A DNA stretch of 64,000 nt from Streptomyces sp. Tu6071 (GTDB taxonomy: Bacteria; Actinomycetota; Actinomycetes; Streptomycetales; Streptomycetaceae): positions 2,813,445-2,877,444 of the forward strand of contig NZ_CM001165.1 of the NCBI RefSeq assembly GCF_000213055.1. The letters are read 5' to 3'. Below, in pieces: positions 10,309 to 18,130 of the stretch; the first letter of the stretch is position 1; each line of letters opens with the position of its first letter. The notes under the pieces were generated by a model. The model made no database searches, had not been told where the DNA came from, and saw only the letters and a program-made list of their open reading frames with translations. The translations under genes and the position numbers were made by a program.

Positions 10309-10319
10309 CACAAAGGGAG

Positions 10320-10703
10320 TGGAGATGGCGGGAATCGAACCCGCGTCCAACGGTGCGGAAAGAGGGCTTCTCCGAGCGCAGTCCGCTGCGATTTTCTCAG
10401 CCCCGGAGATCACGCGGACAAGTCTCCGACGGGCTCAGTCACTGTTTGATTTCCCTCTTACCCCCGTGACCGGGGTGAGAGGTTTAGTCCCCTAGCTGAT
10501 GCCAGGATCCGGGTCGGGAACAGCCCCGGGCTGACACTCCGCGGAGTCTTCGCTAGCTGCTAATCAGGCAGCAAGGGCGAAGGCGGAGGAATCGCGCTTG
10601 GTATTGGCGATTATTTTTTGCGACATATGGTTTACGAGATCATTGCCGCTTCCTCGGCTCGCTTCCCCTGTTTCGACAGCCGCTGTCGAAACCGATCATC
10701 CCC
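10320..10703 (-). ncRNA. ssrA: tmRNA (SsrA)
   Basis: Transfer-messenger RNA of about 384 nt on the minus strand. The 5' end GGGGATG pairs with CATCTCC at the 3' end to form the alanine-tRNA-like acceptor stem, and the T-arm GGTTCGATTCC is intact. The 5' segment has the typical GGTTTCGACAGC. The tag reading frame, 10608 down to 10564, encodes ANTKRDSSAFALAA followed by TGA, an actinobacterial-type proteolysis tag. CCA is not encoded after the discriminator base. It follows smpB, its protein partner, on the same strand with a 169-bp gap, and ends at the strong terminator. Together they rescue ribosomes stalled on broken mRNAs. Confidence 0.97.
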
Positions 10704-10769
10704 TTGTGGTGTTGTCAAAGCCGTCGCCGCGAGGCTCCGGCCGCACGCACCGCGTACGGTGCTTGCGCC

Positions 10770-10799
10770 ATCCTACGGGAACAACGCCGCCGGGTGCCA
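10770..10799 (-). promoter_or_regulatory. ssrA: Candidate ssrA promoter
   Basis: On the minus strand TGGCAC (10799-10794) and TAGGAT (10775-10770) are separated by 18 bp, resembling a housekeeping sigma-70 type promoter, roughly 67 bp before the mature tmRNA 5' end. A leader of that length would need processing. A TTGACA-like hexamer at 10718-10713 is too close to the mature end to serve as its -35. Confidence 0.4.
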
Positions 10800-10872
10800 G
10801 CGCATTCCCGCCCGCGCGCACCCCGTCCCGACCGGCGGGAACGCCGCCGCGCCGGGCGCCGCCGCGTCCCGC

Positions 10873-11355
10873 TCAGGCGGCCCGCTGCTTGCGCCGGGCT
10901 GCCGACATCGCGCGGTGCGCCTCGCGCGTGTCCTGCTTCTCGCGCAGCGTCTGGCGCTTGTCGTACTCGCGCTTGCCCTTCGCGAGCGCGATCTCGCACT
11001 TCGCGCGCCCGTCCTTGAAGTACAGGGCGAGCGGGATGATCGTGTGCCCCGTCTCCTGCGACTTCGCGTCGAGCTTCGCGATCTCCTCGGCGTGCAGCAG
11101 CAGCTTGCGCCGCCGCCGCGCGGAGTGGTTCGTCCACGTGCCCTGCGAGTACTCGGGCACGTGCACGTTGTGCAGCCACGCCTCGCCGCCGTCGATCTGC
11201 ACGAAGCCGTCCACGAGCGAGGCCCGCCCCTGCCGCAGCGACTTCACCTCGGTACCGGTGAGCACCATCCCGGCCTCGTAGGTGTCGATGATCGTGTAGT
11301 CGTGTCGCGCCTTCTTGTTCTGCGCGATCAGCTTGCGTCCTTTTTCCTTTGCCAT
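10873..11355 (-). CDS. smpB: SsrA-binding protein SmpB
   Basis: 160 residues, the normal length. It starts [13 protein letters not shown] and carries the conserved core motifs [15 protein letters not shown] and [10 protein letters not shown], then a basic C-terminal tail ([15 protein letters not shown]) that threads into the mRNA channel. SmpB binds the tRNA-like part of tmRNA and takes it to stalled ribosomes. The start is set by GGAGGGACC just before ATG. The gene begins 18 bp after the S41 peptidase stop and precedes ssrA, so partner protein and RNA are made from adjacent genes. Confidence 0.97.
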   Translation of the reverse strand: MAKEKGRKLIAQNKKARHDYTIIDTYEAGMVLTGTEVKSLRQGRASLVDGFVQIDGGEAWLHNVHVPEYSQGTWTNHSARRRRKLLLHAEEIAKLDAKSQETGHTIIPLALYFKDGRAKCEIALAKGKREYDKRQTLREKQDTREAHRAMSAARRKQRAA

Positions 11356-11373
11356 GGTCCCTCCATTTTCGCA

Positions 11374-12534
11374 CTACGAGGGGGTGCCCAGGCCAGTCAA
11401 TACCTCGCGGGCCCGCGCCTCCGCCGTCCCGGGGGCCGCGCTCACGTCCGGTGCGAGTCCCTCGCCCTCCACGCCGCGCCCCGCGGGCGTCCGCCACCGT
11501 CCCACGGTCAGCTCGGCCACGCTCCCGTCGGGCAGCGCGCGCGGGACCTGCACCGTCCCCTTGCCGAAGGTCGGCTCCCCGACCACCACCGCGCGCCCCC
11601 GGTCCTGGAGCGCCCCCGTCACCACCTCGGCCGCGCTCGCCGTGCCGCCGTCCACGAGCACCACGAGCGGCCCCGTCCCCGCCGCGCCGCGTGGCGCGCC
11701 GAGCACACGGCGTGAGCCGCCGTCCTCGTACGTCGCGACCACTCCGCCGTCGAGGAAGGCACCCGCCGCCCGCGCGGCCTCGTCCAGCAGCCCGCCGGGG
11801 TTCCCGCGCAGGTCGAGCACGACGGCGGTACGGGGCGGCAGCGCGGCCACCGCCGCGCGCACGCGCTCCCCCGCGCCCCGCGTGAACGCCCGCACGAGTA
11901 CCCGCGCGCCCCCGTCCCCGTACCGCTCGACGGACACGACGGGCCCGTCCCCGAGCCGCACCCGCGTGAGGACGAGCCGCCGCTCCGTCCCGTCGTCCCG
12001 TACGAGCCGCACGGCGACCCGCGTGCCCGGCCCGCCCCGGAGCAGCCCCACCGTGCGCGTCACGGGCAGTCCCGCGACCTCCCTGCCGCCCACCGAGAGC
12101 AGCCGCTCCCCCGTGCGCACCCCGGCACGGGCCGCGGGCGCTCCGGGGCGCACGCGCGAGACCCGCAGCACGCCGTCCGCGTCGTGGGCGAGCGCGAGGC
12201 CCACGCCCGCGTACGCGCCCGTGAGTCCCTCGCTCCACGCCGCGTACGCCGAGGGCCCGTAGACCGCGTCCCAGCGGTGCCCGGAGCGGCTGACGAGCGC
12301 TCGCGCGGCCTCGGTCCCCGACCGCCCCCGCGCGAGCGCGGAGCGCACCGCGCCGTCGAGGCGGGCACCGGAGACGGCGGAGGCGCCCTCGGGGGCACGG
12401 GTCTGCTGCGCCTCGTACGACGGGAGCCACCCCCCGCGCAGCCCGGCCGCGAGCACGGCGGCGAGGAGCAGCGGCGCGGCGAGCGGGAAACCCTGCCCGG
12501 CACGGGGTCTCGGCACGCGGGGGCTCTCGGGCAT
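11374..12534 (-). CDS. S41-family C-terminal processing peptidase with PDZ domain
   Basis: 386 residues from the ATG at 12534 (MPESPRVPRP); upstream in-frame codons are poor and lack a ribosome-binding site. One N-terminal membrane anchor lies near residues 17-36, a PDZ domain near 105-185 (GVGLALAHDADGVLRV through GERLLSVGG), then the S41 catalytic core. The Ser-Lys dyad is visible: Ser near 299 in GGTASAAE and Lys near 324 in GEPTFGKGT, the spacing expected of the family. It is predicted to cleave exported or membrane proteins outside the cytoplasm. The gene lies between ftsX and smpB in the conserved actinobacterial order ftsE-ftsX-peptidase-smpB, suggesting a link to cell-wall remodelling, but its substrate is unknown. 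Confidence 0.92.
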   Translation of the reverse strand: MPESPRVPRPRAGQGFPLAAPLLLAAVLAAGLRGGWLPSYEAQQTRAPEGASAVSGARLDGAVRSALARGRSGTEAARALVSRSGHRWDAVYGPSAYAAWSEGLTGAYAGVGLALAHDADGVLRVSRVRPGAPAARAGVRTGERLLSVGGREVAGLPVTRTVGLLRGGPGTRVAVRLVRDDGTERRLVLTRVRLGDGPVVSVERYGDGGARVLVRAFTRGAGERVRAAVAALPPRTAVVLDLRGNPGGLLDEAARAAGAFLDGGVVATYEDGGSRRVLGAPRGAAGTGPLVVLVDGGTASAAEVVTGALQDRGRAVVVGEPTFGKGTVQVPRALPDGSVAELTVGRWRTPAGRGVEGEGLAPDVSAAPGTAEARAREVLTGLGTPS

Positions 12535-12665
12535 GGCGGGGAGTCTAGTGGCGCACGGGCCGCTCCGGACGGAGCACTTGAACGCCGCCAGGCCGCCACG
12601 CCGCCACGCCGCCACGTCGCCGCGCCTTCGTGCCGCTTACGGGCGGGCGCCGCCGGGTACGCGAC

Positions 12666-12698
12666 GGGCGCCGCACGGCCCTTGACCGTACGGCGCCC
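12666..12698 (-). terminator. Hairpin after ftsX
   Basis: Inverted repeat with 13-bp arms (12666-12678 and 12686-12698, one mismatch) just past the ftsX stop. There is no T tract. It may reduce read-through from ftsEX into the peptidase gene. Confidence 0.55.
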
Positions 12699-12741
12699 GG
12701 ACTCCCGCGGGCCGGTGGCCCGCTCAGCCCTTCAGGACCGC

Positions 12742-13659
12742 TCAGACCTTCAAGTACTTGCGCAGCGCGAAGAACGCGGCGAGCGCGGGCATCACGATGC
12801 TCGTCGCGAGCACGAGCGGCAGCTTCTCGATGACCGGGCCCCAGCCGATGAACTCGATGAGGTTGAGCTTCGAGGAGAGGTCGAGGCCGCCGTCGATGAT
12901 GAAGAACCGGCCGCCCACGAGCATCCCGCAGGCCACGATGCCGCCGATGAGCCCGGCGACCGCCGCCTCCATGATGAACGGCGCCTGGATGTAGAAGCCC
13001 GAGGCGCCGACGAGCCGCATGATCCCGGTCTCGCGGCGGCGGCTGAACGCCGAGACGCGGACGGTGTTCACGATCAGCATGAGCGCGACGACGAGCATGA
13101 GTGCCATGAGCGCGCGTGCCGCCCAGTTCATGCCGTCGAGCAGGCCGAAGAGGTTGTCGAGGATGCTCTTCTGGTCCTGGACCGACTGCACGCCCGCGCG
13201 GCCCTTGAAGGCCGTCGCGATGACGTCGTAGTCCTTCGGGTCCTTGAGCTTGACGCGGAAGGACTCCGGCATGAGGTCCGGGGTGAGCTGCGAGGCGATC
13301 GGCGAGCGGCTGAATTCCTTCTGGTACAGCTTGTACGCCTGGTCGGCCGTCTCGTGCGTGACCGTCTGGACGGCGGGCATCTTCTTGAGGTCGGTCTCGA
13401 TCTGCTGGCGCTGCTCGGGGGTCACGGCCCCCTTGGCGCACGACGGGCTCTCGCCGACGTCGTTCTTGCCGCACAGGTAGACGGTCACGTTGACCTTGTC
13501 GTACCAGTAGCCCTTCATCGAGTCGACCTGGTCGCTCATGAGGAGCGAGGCGCCGAAGAGGGCGAGGGAGAGGGCGACCGAGACGACCACCGCGAAGGTC
13601 ATCGTGAGATTGCGCCGGAGACCGACCCCGATCTCCGACAGGACGAACTGGGCGCGCAT
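12742..13659 (-). CDS. ftsX: Cell division ABC transporter permease FtsX
   Basis: 305 residues with the FtsX layout: a short cytoplasmic N-terminus, TM1 near residues 21-43, a large extracytoplasmic domain near 45-175 containing a CGKNDVGESPSC pair of cysteines, and TM2-TM4 near 180-205, 233-255 and 280-300. FtsX with FtsE transmits ATP hydrolysis across the membrane to activate peptidoglycan hydrolases at the division or growth site. The cysteine pair in the external loop could form a disulfide, as in other actinobacterial FtsX. The start ATG (MRAQFVLSEIGVGLRRN) is 57 bp after the ftsE stop on the same strand. Confidence 0.97.
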   Translation of the reverse strand: MRAQFVLSEIGVGLRRNLTMTFAVVVSVALSLALFGASLLMSDQVDSMKGYWYDKVNVTVYLCGKNDVGESPSCAKGAVTPEQRQQIETDLKKMPAVQTVTHETADQAYKLYQKEFSRSPIASQLTPDLMPESFRVKLKDPKDYDVIATAFKGRAGVQSVQDQKSILDNLFGLLDGMNWAARALMALMLVVALMLIVNTVRVSAFSRRRETGIMRLVGASGFYIQAPFIMEAAVAGLIGGIVACGMLVGGRFFIIDGGLDLSSKLNLIEFIGWGPVIEKLPLVLATSIVMPALAAFFALRKYLKV

Positions 13660-13716
13660 GGCGTCCTTTCAGAACTCAAGGCGCCCGCGGGACGGCCGGC
13701 CCGCGGACGCCGGGTG

Positions 13717-14406
13717 TCAGTGCTGGTAGCCGTAGACGCCGCGGGACTGGTCGCGGACGAGGCGGCCCTTCTCCAGTTCGATGACGCGCTTGCGCATCTG
13801 GTCGACGATCTGCTGGTCGTGCGTGGCCATGACGACGGTGGTGCCGGTCCGGTTGATCCGGTCGAGCAGCTTCATGATGCCGACCGAGGTCTGGGGGTCC
13901 AGGTTCCCTGTGGGCTCGTCGGCGATGAGGAGCTTGGGCCGGTTCACGAAGGCGCGGGCGATCGCGACGCGCTGCTGCTCACCACCGGACAGCTCGCCCG
14001 GCATCCGGTCCTCCTTGCCGCCGAGCCCGACGAGGTCGAGCACCTGCGGTACCGACTTGCGGATGTCGCCCTTCGACTTGCCGATGACCTCCTGCGCGAA
14101 GGCGACGTTCTGCGCGACCGTCTTGTTCGGCAGCAGGCGGAAGTCCTGGAAGACGTTGCCGAGCTGGCGGCGCATCTGCGGCACCTTCCAGTTCGACAGG
14201 CGGGAGAGATCCTTGCCGAGGACGTGGACCTGTCCGTGGCTCGCGCGCTCCTCGCGCAGGATCAGCCGCAGGAAGGTCGACTTCCCCGAGCCCGAGGACC
14301 CCACGAGGAAGACGAACTCGCCGCGCTCGACTTCGAGGGAGACATCCCTGAGTGCGGGGCGGCTCTGTTTGGGGTAGGTCTTGGAGACGTTGTCGAATCG
14401 GATCAC
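13717..14406 (-). CDS. ftsE: Cell division ATP-binding protein FtsE
   Basis: 229 residues from a GTG at 14406 ([14 protein letters not shown]). The open frame extends further upstream, but only this start gives the standard FtsE N-terminus and length. ABC ATPase motifs are complete: Walker [10 protein letters not shown] (Lys42), Q-loop in [13 protein letters not shown], signature [14 protein letters not shown], Walker [13 protein letters not shown] and H-loop ATHDQ. It energises FtsX. First gene of the ftsE-ftsX-S41-smpB-ssrA series. No strong Shine-Dalgarno sequence is seen before the GTG. Confidence 0.96.
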   Translation of the reverse strand: MIRFDNVSKTYPKQSRPALRDVSLEVERGEFVFLVGSSGSGKSTFLRLILREERASHGQVHVLGKDLSRLSNWKVPQMRRQLGNVFQDFRLLPNKTVAQNVAFAQEVIGKSKGDIRKSVPQVLDLVGLGGKEDRMPGELSGGEQQRVAIARAFVNRPKLLIADEPTGNLDPQTSVGIMKLLDRINRTGTTVVMATHDQQIVDQMRKRVIELEKGRLVRDQSRGVYGYQH

Positions 14407-14648
14407 GAAAACACCACGGATCGCCGGGGGTAGGTGAGCGTGACCATACGCGACCCCGGGGGCACCGCGCAGACACCGTCCCGGGGTCGTGCGCGGACGA
14501 TCCTCCGTTCCGGGCACGACCCCGGGCAAAGCGGGCGGAGGTACGGGCCCGAGGGGCGCGGCTGCCCGCGCGCGGGCACGCGCCCGCGCCGCGGCGGCCG
14601 GGACCTGGCACAGTGGAGAGGTACGGCCCGGCCGGAAGGATGAAGCGC

Positions 14649-14849
14649 ATGACCTACGACCGACTGGTGTGCGCGAACTGCGCCGCTCCGGTGAGCGAGG
14701 GACGCTGCCCGGTCTGCCGCGCGAGCCGCGAGCGCCTCAAGGAGACGCAGGGGCAGTCCCCCTTCTCCCAGCTCAGCCCCCCGGTGCTGCTCGCCCTGCT
14801 GGTGGCGTGCGTCGCGGCGGTGGTGGTGCTCGCCGGGCGCTTCGCCTGA
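14649..14849 (+). CDS. Small zinc-ribbon membrane protein, function unknown
   Basis: 66 residues starting [11 protein letters not shown]. An N-terminal CxxC-N9-CxxC pair (CANC and CPVC) looks like a zinc ribbon, and one C-terminal hydrophobic helix ([18 protein letters not shown]) should anchor it in the membrane. An ATG 9 bp earlier (14640) is possible, but GGAAGG at 14634-14639 is better spaced for the second ATG. It is divergent from ftsE and convergent with the LAETG protein. This kind of small protein is conserved beside ftsE/prfB in Streptomyces; no function is known to me. Confidence 0.75.
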   Translation: MTYDRLVCANCAAPVSEGRCPVCRASRERLKETQGQSPFSQLSPPVLLALLVACVAAVVVLAGRFA

Positions 14850-14870
14850 ACCGCGTGGAGATTCCGTGAG

Positions 14871-14910
14871 GAAAAAGCGGGGGCCGGGTGCGTGCGCACC
14901 CGGCCCCCGC
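14871..14910 (-). terminator. Terminator between the zinc-ribbon gene and the LAETG protein gene
   Basis: Inverted repeat GCGGGGGCCGGGTGCG / CACCCGGCCCCCGC (14877-14910, tight loop), followed on the minus strand by TTTTTC. It ends the surface-protein transcript and may act in both directions. Confidence 0.9.
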
Positions 14911-14919
14911 TGTCCGTCG

Positions 14920-15633
14920 TCAGGCCGCGTCGCCGCCGCGGCCCGTGAGGCGGGGCAGGAAGCGGAAGCCGATACCGCCCGCGATCATGGTCGCCGCGCC
15001 GAGGACCAGGAAGGTCGTGTCGGCCGCACCGGTCTCGGCCAGCTCGTCCTTCGGCGCCCCCTGCTCCACGGGCTGCTGCCCGAGGCTGTCGGGCCCGGCG
15101 CCGGTCGACCCGTTGCCGCCGCCGGCGGCGGGCGAGGACGCCGCACCGGAGGGCTGGGTGCCCGGGTCGCTCGGCTGTGTGCCGGGGTCGGAGGGCCCGG
15201 TGCTCGGGCCGGACGGGTCGCTGGGGTCCGTGCCCGGGTCGGAGGGGTCCGTACCGGGGTCGCTCGGGTCCGTGCCGGGGTCGGACGGGTCGGTCCCCGG
15301 GTCGCTCGGGTCCGTGCCCGGGTCGGACGGGTCCGTGCCGGGGTCGCTCGGGTCGGTCCCCGGGTCGGACGGGTCCGTACCGGGGTCGGACGGGTCGGTG
15401 CCCGGGTCGCTCGGGTCGCCGGACGGGATCTCGGTGCCCGGGTCGGACGGGTCCTTACCCGGGTCGCTCGGGTCCGTGCCCGGGTCGCTCGGGTCGGTCT
15501 CCTCGACCGCCGGGCCGGTGTCGCCGTTGAAGGCGACGGCGTGGGCGGCGCCCGCCGCGGACAGGGACGCCCCGGCCGCGATCGCGGCTCCCGCGGCGAC
15601 CCGCGCCACGCGGACCCGCATTCTGTTCGTCAT
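14920..15633 (-). CDS. LAETG-anchored repeat-rich cell surface protein
   Basis: 237 residues. A signal peptide (MTNRMRVRVARVAAGAAI... cleaved after AHA near residue 32) is followed by an acidic proline-rich region of about fifteen seven-residue repeats of the type TDPSDPG (near residues 45-155). A Gly/Ser linker, the sorting motif LAETG near residue 198, a hydrophobic helix and a basic tail (RLTGRGG) complete a sortase substrate. LAxTG is the signal used by class E sortases of Streptomyces. The repeats should form an extended stalk rather than an enzyme fold. GGGGG lies about 10 nt before the ATG. Role unknown; no sortase gene is in the window. Repeat number probably varies between strains. 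Confidence 0.88.
   Translation of the reverse strand: MTNRMRVRVARVAAGAAIAAGASLSAAGAAHAVAFNGDTGPAVEETDPSDPGTDPSDPGKDPSDPGTEIPSGDPSDPGTDPSDPGTDPSDPGTDPSDPGTDPSDPGTDPSDPGTDPSDPGTDPSDPGTDPSDPGTDPSDPSGPSTGPSDPGTQPSDPGTQPSGAASSPAAGGGNGSTGAGPDSLGQQPVEQGAPKDELAETGAADTTFLVLGAATMIAGGIGFRFLPRLTGRGGDAA
15155..15506. repeat. 21-bp coding tandem repeat of the LAETG protein
   Basis: About fifteen tandem 21-bp units encode the TDPSDPG heptapeptide. Units alternate between two synonymous versions (gtcgctcgggtc and gtcggacgggtc on the plus strand), which suggests block duplication rather than single-unit slippage. Confidence 0.88.
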
Positions 15634-15842
15634 GAGCTAACTACCCCCAGTAGCGATACGTACGTACATGGGACGACGCGACGGGTCGCGCGGACGGGGG
15701 GCCTCCTGGACCGTGCCCCCGTGCGCACACGCCCCAGAAACGCGCATGCCACCCGCCACCCTCCCGGCCCGCCGCAGACACGTCAAGCGCCTTAAGAGCG
15801 CCTCGCCCGCCTTCGTACCGCTTTGGTCCTGTGAAGACTCCC
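15634..15842. other. Intergenic region between the LAETG protein gene and the prfB terminator
   Basis: No gene is seen. It should contain the promoter of the LAETG protein gene; the palindrome TACGTACGTA lies at 15658-15667, some 25-35 bp before that ATG. The rest is featureless. Confidence 0.5.
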
Positions 15843-15844
15843 GT

Positions 15845-15890
15845 AAGAAAAAGATGCGGCAACTCCCCTCACAAAGAGGGAAGTTGCCGC
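15845..15890 (-). terminator. prfB terminator
   Basis: 15-bp inverted repeat GCGGCAACTTCCCTC / GAGGGGAGTTGCCGC (one mismatch; 15856-15890) followed on the minus strand by ATCTTTTTCTTACG. It lies 46 bp after the prfB stop. Confidence 0.9.
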
Positions 15891-15936
15891 ACAGCCCCGT
15901 ACAGAGGCCACCGGTGGGCCAGCCGCCCGTCCCGGC

Positions 15937-17058
15937 TCAGGCGCTCTGCTGCTCCTGCTGCTTGCGCCAGCGGATGCCGGCTTCCAGGAAGCCGTCGATC
16001 TCGCCGTTGAAGACGGCCTCGGGGTTGCCGACCTCGTGCTCGGTGCGGAGGTCCTTGACCATCTGGTAGGGGTGCAGGACGTAGGAGCGCATCTGGTTGC
16101 CCCAGGAGTTGCCGCCGTCGCCCTTGAGGGCGTTCATCTTCTCCTGCTCCTCCTGGCGGCGGCGTTCGAGCAGCTTCGCCTGGAGGACGTTCATCGCGCT
16201 CGCCTTGTTCTGGATCTGCGAGCGCTCGTTCTGGCAGGAGACGACGATGCCGGTGGGCAGGTGGGTCAGGCGCACGGCCGAGTCGGTCGTGTTGACGCCC
16301 TGGCCGCCGGGGCCCGAGGACCGGTACACGTCGACGCGCAGCTCGGACTCGTCGATCTCGATGTGGTCGGTCTGCTCGACCACGGGCAGCACCTCGACCC
16401 CCGCGAAGGAGGTCTGGCGGCGGCCCTGGTTGTCGAAGGGGGAGATGCGGACCAGGCGGTGGGTGCCCTGCTCGACGGAGAGGGTGCCGTAGGCGTAGGG
16501 GACGTGCACGGCGAAGGTCGTGGACTTGATGCCCGCCTCTTCGGCGTAGGACGTCTCGTACAGCTCCGTCTTGTAGCCGAGGCGCTCGGCCCAGCGCAGG
16601 TACATGCGCTGGAGGCGCTCGGCGAAGTCGGAGGCGTCGACGCCACCGGCCTCGGCGCGGATCGTGACGACGGCCTCGCGGGAGTCGTACTCGCCGGAGA
16701 GGAGGGTGCGTACCTCCATCTCGTCGAGCGCCTTGCGCACGGCGGCCAGCTCCTGCTCCGCCTCCTCCTGCGTGTCCGCGTCGCCCTCGTCGGCGGCCAG
16801 CTCGAAGAGCACACCCAGGTCGTCGATGCGCCCGCGCAGGCCCTCGGCCTTGCGGACCTCGGCCTGGAGGTGGCTCAGCTTGCTGGTGATCTTCTGCGCC
16901 GCATCGGGGTCGTCCCACAGCGACGGAGCCGCTGCCTGCTCCTCCAGGGAAGCGATGTCCTCCCGCATTTTGTCGAGGTCGAGGACGGCCTCGATCGACT
17001 CCATGGTGGAGGAGAGGGACTTGAGCTCTTCGGATACATCGACGACTGCCACGTCCAT
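15937..17058 (-). CDS. prfB: Peptide chain release factor 2
   Basis: 373 residues from the ATG at 17058 ([13 protein letters not shown]). The GGQ motif ([16 protein letters not shown]) falls at about residue 250, the expected position for hydrolysis of peptidyl-tRNA, and the codon-reading loop contains SPF ([10 protein letters not shown]), the RF2-type tripeptide for UGA/UAA. The frame is continuous, so the programmed +1 frameshift and internal UGA found in E. coli prfB are absent. It is divergent from the LLM oxidoreductase gene, with 73 bp between the two starts. Confidence 0.97.
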   Translation of the reverse strand: MDVAVVDVSEELKSLSSTMESIEAVLDLDKMREDIASLEEQAAAPSLWDDPDAAQKITSKLSHLQAEVRKAEGLRGRIDDLGVLFELAADEGDADTQEEAEQELAAVRKALDEMEVRTLLSGEYDSREAVVTIRAEAGGVDASDFAERLQRMYLRWAERLGYKTELYETSYAEEAGIKSTTFAVHVPYAYGTLSVEQGTHRLVRISPFDNQGRRQTSFAGVEVLPVVEQTDHIEIDESELRVDVYRSSGPGGQGVNTTDSAVRLTHLPTGIVVSCQNERSQIQNKASAMNVLQAKLLERRRQEEQEKMNALKGDGGNSWGNQMRSYVLHPYQMVKDLRTEHEVGNPEAVFNGEIDGFLEAGIRWRKQQEQQSA

Positions 17059-17131
17059 CAGGGTAACCGGGCGGCGGGGGCCGGGGCGAAGCCCGCCCCC
17101 TCGCGGGGGTGCGCGTGGCAGGGTGGCGCGC

Positions 17132-17992
17132 ATGACCGATTACGGGCACGACCTCCTCTTCGGCTCCTTCGTCACCCCCTCCTCGGCCCGGCCCGCCGAG
17201 GTCGTGGAACTCGCGGTGACCAGCGAACGCGCGGGCCTCGACCTCGTGACCTTCCAGGACCACCCGTACCAGCCCGCGCTCCTCGACACGCAGGCCCTCC
17301 TCGCCTTCGTCGCGGCCCGGACCACCCGGGTGCGCCTCGCGGCGAACGTCACAAATCTCCCGCTGCGCCCGCCCGCCGTCCTCGCCCGTACCGCGGCGAC
17401 GCTCGACCTGCTCAGCGGCGGCCGTTTCGAGCTGGGCATCGGCGCGGGCGGCTTCCGCGACGCCGTCGTGGCGATGGGCGGTCGCGGGCTGCCGCCCGGG
17501 GAGTCGGTGGACGCGCTCGCCGAGGCGATCGGCCTGATCCGCGCGCTGTGGAACACCGAGGAGCGCGGCGGCGTGCACCACAGGGGTACGTACTACGCGG
17601 CCGACGGCGCCAAGCGCGGCCCGCGCCCCGCCCACGACATCGGCGTCTGGATCGGCGCGTACGGCCCCCGGATGCTCGCCCTCACGGGCCGTACGGCCAC
17701 GGGCTGGCTGCCCTCGTACGACTACCTGAAGGGCGGCACGGCCGCCCTCCCGGCGATGAACGCCCGCATCGACGAGGCGGCCGAGGAGGCGGGCCGTGAC
17801 CCGCGCGAGATCCGCCGCTTCCTCAACATCATGAAGCCGGAGCAGGCGACCGCGGACTTCCTCACGGAGCTGGCCACGGAGCACGGCATCAGCGGTTTCA
17901 TCGTGGGAGGGGACGACGAGGCGGCGCTCAGGAGGCTGGGGGAAGAGGTGGCGCCCGCCGTGCGGGCCGCCGTCAGCCCTTCCGGCGGGTGA
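17132..17992 (+). CDS. LLM-class flavin/F420-dependent oxidoreductase
   Basis: 286 residues, ATG at 17132 with AGGGTGG upstream. It has the luciferase-like TIM-barrel signature: an N-terminal [23 protein letters not shown] strand-helix, [20 protein letters not shown], and the [12 protein letters not shown] phosphate-binding segment. Members use FMNH2 or coenzyme F420; streptomycetes make F420, so either is possible. Substrate unknown. It is divergent from prfB and ends on a tandem-repeat block. Its distance from any cluster gives no pathway clue. Confidence 0.85.
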   Translation: MTDYGHDLLFGSFVTPSSARPAEVVELAVTSERAGLDLVTFQDHPYQPALLDTQALLAFVAARTTRVRLAANVTNLPLRPPAVLARTAATLDLLSGGRFELGIGAGGFRDAVVAMGGRGLPPGESVDALAEAIGLIRALWNTEERGGVHHRGTYYAADGAKRGPRPAHDIGVWIGAYGPRMLALTGRTATGWLPSYDYLKGGTAALPAMNARIDEAAEEAGRDPREIRRFLNIMKPEQATADFLTELATEHGISGFIVGGDDEAALRRLGEEVAPAVRAAVSPSGG

Positions 17993-18110
17993 GGAGCGGG
18001 GGTCCGGGCGGCTCCCCCTCGTCGGCCCCCTCCGGCAGGTGAGGAGCGAGGGGCCGGGGCGGCTCCCCCTCGGCGGTCCTTCGGGCGGGTGAGGAGCGGG
18101 GGCCGGGGAG
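17981..18110. repeat. 50-bp tandem repeat at the end of the LLM gene
   Basis: Two full and one partial copies with a period of exactly 50 bp begin at 17981, 18031 and 18081. Each contains GGTGAGGAGCG; in the first copy this holds the last codons and stop of the LLM gene. It lies between convergent genes. Confidence 0.82.
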
Positions 18111-18130
18111 AGCCGCGCCCCCGAACCGGC

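Noticed and set aside
10330..10345. A separate tRNA gene (GGTTCGATTCC T-arm)
   Set aside because: The T-arm and acceptor stem belong to the tmRNA; no D-arm or anticodon arm is present.
15155..15506. CRISPR array
   Set aside because: The 21-bp repeats have no unique spacers and are in frame within a protein; no cas genes in the window.
15937..17058. Programmed frameshift in prfB
   Set aside because: The reading frame is continuous from [13 protein letters not shown] to the stop, with no internal UGA.
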